From positions 1 to 15,703 of the forward strand of contig JBDLID010000069.1 of assembly GCA_039715055.1 (NCBI GenBank): a stretch of DNA of 15,703 nucleotides, read 5' to 3'. Below the pieces are notes generated by a model. The model saw nothing but the letters and a program-made list of their open reading frames with translations. It ran no database searches and was not told where the DNA came from. Both the position numbers and the translations under genes were made by a program. Numbering within the stretch: position 1 is the stretch's first letter; each line of letters opens with the position of its first letter. This document shows, one piece after another, positions 15,466 through 15,703 of the stretch. This stretch comes from JBDLID01 sp039715055. GTDB lineage: Bacteria > Desulfobacterota > Desulfobulbia > Desulfobulbales > Desulfocapsaceae.

Positions 15466-15703
15466 CCCGGCCTCCTTTCAAGTATCCCTGTTAAAAATAA
15501 TTACCACCCATCAATCAGGATGTCAGATCATCCTGTAACTGGTGTATACAAAACAGCTTGAAAATGAGAAAGGAAAATTCAAACGACAATGGCAGGAAAG
15601 GCAAAGACTGAAAGGGTGGCCTGAAGAAAGGTGGTCAGAGATCACTTTGGATGAACCAACCGGGCCAGGATTTGGACCGGGCAACGGCAACACCTGAAAA
15701 CAT

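Noticed and set aside
1..15703. CRISPR array, tRNA, rRNA or complete mobile element
   Set aside because: No regularly spaced direct repeats, no tRNA-like cloverleaf and no transposase or integrase were seen.

Overview
The window looks like chromosomal DNA of a sulfur- or sulfate-metabolising deltaproteobacterium (Desulfobacterota), most likely near the Desulfobulbales. This is inferred from the kind of gene content, not from a marker gene: an apparent selenocysteine-containing rhodanese, a sensor kinase with a c-type haem motif, an MlaE-type permease carrying a STAS-like domain, and many two-component and c-di-GMP proteins. UGA is an ordinary stop in this genome, since at least four other genes here end in TGA.

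Layout. (1) 1-738, minus: N-terminus of a large LapA-like secreted adhesin with a retention module and a probable LapG cleavage site; it runs off the left edge. (2) 999-1727, minus: YkgJ-type cysteine-cluster protein, followed by a terminator. (3) 1728-2433: AT-rich gap between divergent genes, with no supported gene. (4) 2434-3261, plus: exported tandem rhodanese interrupted by two in-frame TGA codons that fall exactly on the two active-loop cysteine positions; best read as a selenoprotein with two selenocysteines. A hybrid histidine kinase (3272-5938) follows 10 bases later. (5) A palindromic intergenic repeat, then a tightly packed plus-strand operon at 6117-11594: K+ channel-RCK-receiver fusion, MlaE-like permease, MlaF-like ATPase, MlaD-like MCE protein, PqiC-like lipoprotein, and the C-terminal part of an NhaA antiporter. 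(6) Minus strand, 11693-14780: PAS histidine kinase followed by a response regulator with an HD-GYP output. (7) 14959-15465, minus: O6-methylguanine-DNA methyltransferase.

How the parts may work together. The rhodanese and the haem-motif kinase are both predicted to face the periplasm and are adjacent, so they may form one redox or sulfane-sulfur sensing unit (inference). The mla genes form a nearly complete lipid-trafficking ABC system: the STAS-like fusion stands in for MlaB and the lipoprotein for an outer-membrane-side component. Their coupling to an ion channel with its own receiver domain is unusual. The LapA-like adhesin and the HD-GYP protein are both tied in principle to c-di-GMP, but they are far apart here and nothing in the window links them directly.

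The strongest candidate for something new is the double-UGA rhodanese, with two overlapping, mutually exclusive hairpins just downstream that could act as SECIS elements.
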